Assembly: GCA_024220505.1 (NCBI GenBank)
Contig: JAKZZE010000029.1
Span: forward strand, 618,900 to 682,899
Source of the DNA: Rhizopus arrhizus
Lineage: Eukaryota; Mucoromycota; Mucoromycetes; Mucorales; Rhizopodaceae
DNA: 64,000 nucleotides
Direction of reading: 5' to 3'
Below, piece by piece: positions 60,110 to 64,000 of this stretch. The position numbers and the translations under genes were made by a program. The notes beneath the pieces are model-generated. The model was given only the letters and a program-made list of their open reading frames with translations. It was not told the origin of the DNA and ran no database searches. The stretch's first letter is position 1; the number at the start of each line of letters is the position of its first letter.

Positions 60110-62266
60110 GGATGGTTGTAACTTTGCCGCCGTCGGACTTAAATTTCAATTTCCTTATTAGGAAATCCCCATTTTTAGGCATTTAGCTGTAATAACCCGT
60201 CAATATAATTGTATTATGCATGTTATTGTCCAGATTGGTTAGGGCGTCAGTTTCCTAAGCAAGAGGTCACCGGTTCGAAACGTGCGGTGCATCCTTTTTT
60301 TTTTTTTTTAGGAAGTTGCAATTGCAGTTTTATAGCTGTGATTCGTTTTTTTAAATTAACGCTTTTATTTATCGTTTTATTTTGTATTATATTGTAAACA
60401 CACAAAAACGAATACCATTACAATTTTTTTTTTTAAATTGATTCTTAACACTTTGGCTATTTTTTTACATAAAGTTTAATAATACTTGCTTCAAATAATA
60501 TTAACATTTTAACAAAGATTTTTACTTTTATTTTCTATTATAATTATTATTCTGCAGCAAGTTCTGTTAGCCAGGCTGGATTACGTTGAGCTCGATCAAA
60601 GCTAACATTCTTAAGGCAATTTATTATACCGTTAAATATGTCGTTATGATGCTTTCTTCGCCAAATAAATTCAATAAGCAACCAAGGCATCATTTTCTTC
60701 GTTCTGAGAGCAGGAGTTACATTCATTTTTATTCCATTCCATGTTCCTAAAGAAATTTTAGAATAATTTGAACTATAAACCTTTGTATATAGTAATCTTA
60801 TTCTTACCCTCAATAGTGTTAGTGTGAACATCGCCATCGCGAAATGTTACACTATGGTTGACAGTTCGATGTATTAAATTCATTCCAAGGTTTACCATAT
60901 TTTCGTAGGCTCGCCAACAGTCTGTATGTACTATCGATCCATCTGCAACATAGTTTTGGATAATTGTATCCATCGTTTCCGTGTTTCTGTTATTAACTAC
61001 AACTAGAAAACACTTTCGTTCAGGTGTCTTTTCCACACCACAACCACCCAAACACCTCCACACGGTGTCCACGATGATACTTTCGTTTTCCAAACTTTGA
61101 TTCATCAATTTCTACCACGATTGGATTTCCATCCACATCATAGCCTCCAATTTTACAGTCGTTTGCTGCAAATCTTCTTGTAAGACTTGGTACCAATCTG
61201 TTAATGTTTTACGTACTGTATTAGGAGAGCATCCAACCATGGTAGAAATTGTCATGCGGCGTATTTTTAAACTCCAAAAGTAAAGAATCGAAAGTGTGTC
61301 ATAGGTTGGTAAGTTGCGATGACTAAAAAAGGAAGCATTTCGTACGGCTATTTGACGTCCATTACAGCACTTTTCACCGGTTTCTTGGTTTATTATTATG
61401 CCATTACATCTCCAACGTGGAATACTTCCTGTTTGTTCCAAGTACATCATACTTCCTTCAGCACCATTGCAACGATAAACAGTATTGCTTCCATAATAAA
61501 TTCCATTATAAAAAAAATCTAATTTATAAAAAAAAAAATAGAGTTACTATATTGCATAAAGAATATTTCGTTATACTTTTATACTTACTGCATACACGCT
61601 TCTTCTGTTCCAAAAGTTAAAAAAAACGTTCTGGTGGACATAATAGGAACATTTTGCTCTATGCTCCAATTGTCTGGCAAAATATTACTGTCATGTAACT
61701 CTTCATCAACTTCAAAATCTTCTATTTCCAATAATTCCTCATTATCGTCGTTATTGATAGAAATAAATGCTTCATCCAAATCTGAAGTTTGTTCAGTTTC
61801 TAAACGCATTTCTTCTACTTCTTCATCAGAATCAACAATAATAATAGGGTTGCTTGGTGAAGTAACAGGTCTTTGACGACGAATACCAGCAGGATTGGTG
61901 TAGTTTGCAGTTGAAATGTTGATAAAAGACATAATATACTAACTTTAATTTGAAAAATGTAAAAAGGGAAGAAAAAAAAAGAGGAAAAACGCGAAATGGA
62001 AAAAAATTTATTTCAAAAATTTAAGTCACAAAAAGAAAAAACTCAGACTTAAAAAATTACTACCAAAATTTCAAAAAAAGGTATATGTAAGGGTCGAACT
62101 AGTGACCTCTTGCTTAGGAAACTGACGCCCTAACCAATCTGGACAATAACATGCATAATACAATTGTATTTTACGGGTTATTACAGCTAAATGCCTAAAA
62201 ATGGAGATTTCCTAATAAGGAAATTGAAAATTTTAAAGTCCGACGGCAGCAAAGTTACAATTAACC
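60110..62266 (-). mobile_element. Merlin-like DNA transposon G2 (2157 bp)
   Basis: GTTGAGTT flanks it (60102-60109 and 62267-62274), an 8-bp duplication of LINE sequence that occurs once in L1-L3. Its ends GGATGGTTGTAACTTTGC and, inverted, GGTTAATTGTAACTTTGC match G1. The same tRNA-like modules (around 60231-60310 and 62080-62150) and transposase are present. Many single-base deletions in runs distinguish it from G1. Confidence 0.9.
60547..61932 (-). pseudogene. Merlin/ISXO2-like transposase of G2, frameshifted
   Basis: The three-exon layout of G1 is recognisable. Exon 1 (from ATG 61932) reads the same protein. In exon 2, one-base deletions near 61161 (CGTTTGC for CGTTTTGC), 61042 (ACCACAACC for ACCACCAACC) and 61055 break the frame. 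If the deletions are sequencing errors, the gene could be intact. Confidence 0.8.
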
Positions 62267-64000
62267 GTTGAGTTCCCTGTGAACTGTAAGTATGCTCTTG
62301 GTCTGCAGTTGGGTCGTTCTCTACGGCTCATCTGTCTCTACCTGCCTCCTTCTCTATCCACTGCTGAGGTACAGTCTGTTCTGGATTCTCTACCGCTCAC
62401 TGACGATACGATCATCTGTGGTGATCTGAATGTTCGTCTTGGTCGTCTCGTCGGTGACTCTCGTACTAACATGCGTAGCTCTGTCCTTCGTCGTTGGTGC
62501 GATGATCATGGTCTCAACATCCTGAACAAGACTCTTGCCTATGGTATACCAACATACCTGACTTGCCGTGGTCATGCTGAGGTAAGCAGCATTGTAGACT
62601 ACTACATCACCAACATGCCACTGGTTCGTTCAGCAAGTATCTCGGTTGCCTTGGATCTTTCTTTGGGGTCAGATCACAAACTGATGTCTCTCTCTTTTGA
62701 GTACTCGGTCCCTGTGGTCCATCCTACACTGTCTTCTTCTTCTCCGTCTGGTCAAGTCCGTCGTCTTTGGAATTTATCTCGGTTGAAAGAACCAGAAGTC
62801 CAGAAGCTGTATGTGTCCACCTTTGGTTCCTTGTCTGCTGCTTTGCTTGACCAGCTCAACAGCTGTGTGCAAGTCCACCGTCAACACGTCCACCCATTGA
62901 CCATCTCAACGATGAACTCAATGCGGCCATTTACTCTGCTCTGGACAAGTCTGTTGGATCTCGTGCCTCTCGACCCAAGCAATGGAAGAAGTTCTGGACC
63001 TCTCAACTACAGGCTTTGGCTGATCGTCGCGACTGGCTCTACCGTAAGTGGCGTTGGTCTCTTGGGATTGACAAAGCTTACTGGGGTCTTCATCAAGAAG
63101 CTCATGTCCGTTTCCGCACGGCTGTCAAGCGAGCTAAACGAGAATCTTGGCGTGCCTTTTGTGACTCCCTCGCTCGTGGCGACTTTTCTTCTGCGGTGCG
63201 TAGGGTCAAGCAAGTCCATAACCGTCGTCGTCCTCAAGTTGCCTATGCTCATCCTGATGGTCCTGTCGCTGGTGCCAATGCTATGCGAGATCATCTTGCA
63301 TCCGTCTACTCTGGCTCTGGTCTACCATCCACTCGTCCTCCTCCTCTCCATCTCCTGATGATCATGTCCCATTTGATCTTGGATCCTTTTCTGAGGATGA
63401 CCCATCTGACTCTGGTCTTGGTTCTGGTCTTGGTTCTGGTCTTGGTCCTGGTGGGTTCTGGTGCTGGTCTTTCTTCTTTTCGGCTGACTCTGTTGCTGAC
63501 ACAATGCGACGTCTTCCTTACGCAAAGCTCCTGGCTCTGATCATCTGCGTACAGAGATGCTTTTCCCATTCGCAAGCAACTAGCTGTCATCCTGGCTAGT
63601 CTCTTTGATATCTGCTGCCAATGGTCTTACACTCCTTCTCTTTGGCGTCATGCGCAGGTTGTGCCTATCTACAAGAAGGGCGACCCTCATCAACCGTCAA
63701 ACTTCAGGCCGATCTCCTTGACGTCCATCATTCGAAAGCTATTTGAAATGTGTCTCTTTCCACTCTTAGAAGATGTCTCGCCTCCACTGGACATTGCTCA
63801 AGGTGGTTTCCGTCCACAGCGAAGTGCTCTTGACCAAGCCCTCTGCTTGCATGACTTGATACAGGAGTACTTATCGTCGAAAGCGTCATTCCCTGTTGTA
63901 GTTTCTGATATCAAGGCTGCCTATGATACCGTCGACGACGTGTCATATGGCAATCACTCTGGCTGTCTCTGCTCCTTTTGCTCTGGCTCTGTCTTGGCTC

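Larger units (their letters stand above)
58427..64000 (+). mobile_element. APE-type LINE, divergent copy L4, 3' end outside window
   Basis: It begins after CTGAGCTAATCCCTCA. The 5' UTR and ORF1 (to about 59760) differ strongly from L1-L3, while ORF2 after 59850 is nearly identical to them. It is interrupted by Merlin-like G2 at 60110-62266 and carries several frameshifts. Confidence 0.85.
59664..64000 (+). pseudogene. LINE L4 ORF2, split by G2 and frameshifted, incomplete
   Basis: It opens with MMCSNTYYYN and a poly-Ser run from a (CAT)30 repeat, then the usual endonuclease start (TIGLWNANGL, FITETWLLP). G2 interrupts after PLPVVEL, and the frame resumes at 62275 with ICGDLNVRLG and SDHKLM. 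Single-base deletions relative to L1 break it near 62857, 63084 and 63350 and repeatedly after 63470. The window ends inside the reverse transcriptase. Confidence 0.82.

Overview
The window reads as nuclear DNA of an early-diverging, Mucoromycota-type fungus. The grounds are short GT-AG introns, AT-rich intergenic DNA, DIRS-like, Ty3/gypsy, Tc1/mariner and APE-type LINE elements, and a CHD6-9/Kismet-like remodeller gene. This placement is an inference. Only two ordinary host genes are clear: the 3' end of the remodeller (1-2026, +) and a tRNA-Cys(GCA) gene (40055-40126, -). Nearly everything else is nested mobile DNA.

Layout. 2027-5365 is AT-rich non-coding DNA with a solo LTR (3770-4110). 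5366-12708 is a decayed DIRS-like element; its ORF1 is split by a ~544-bp insert (5854-11322), which carries mariner A (6102-11024), which in turn carries mariners B1 and C1. 12701-14478 holds LTR remnants and a truncated mariner. 14479-20549 is an intact chromodomain Ty3/gypsy element (K) with identical-looking 210-bp LTRs and an ATAAT target duplication. 20550-23699 holds decayed LTRs, a solo LTR and mariner B2. 23700-39924 is one Ty3/gypsy element (E, minus strand, about 7.5 kb without its guests). E has matching LTRs and an ATAG duplication. It was split by mariner F, by mariner C2 (itself carrying intact mariner I) and by mariner D (itself carrying the Merlin-like element G1).

From 40055 onward an APE-type LINE is inserted at a fixed point in the A box of the tRNA-Cys gene. 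Copies L1, L2 and L3 stand head to tail, separated by 71-72 nt tRNA-plus-flank remnants, and a more divergent copy L4 follows. A CACTA-like element (H, 45271-48415) was inserted exactly at the L1/L2 boundary, and a second Merlin copy (G2, 60110-62266) lies inside L4. The last ~6 kb carries many one-base deletions that may be assembly error.

How the parts work. Each LINE has ORF1 (coiled-coil, RNA-binding-like) and ORF2 (endonuclease plus reverse transcriptase) joined by a UAAUG stop/start overlap. The array is best explained by repeated target-primed insertion into the tRNA gene, each event regenerating an intact tRNA upstream. Element E also joins gag to its next frame by TAATG, and has long A tracts before the separate integrase ORF and before an unexplained third ORF. 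The Merlin-like elements carry tRNA-like Pol III promoter modules inside their terminal inverted repeats. Intact-looking machinery is present in K, F, I, G1, L1 and L2; the other elements are decayed to varying degrees.
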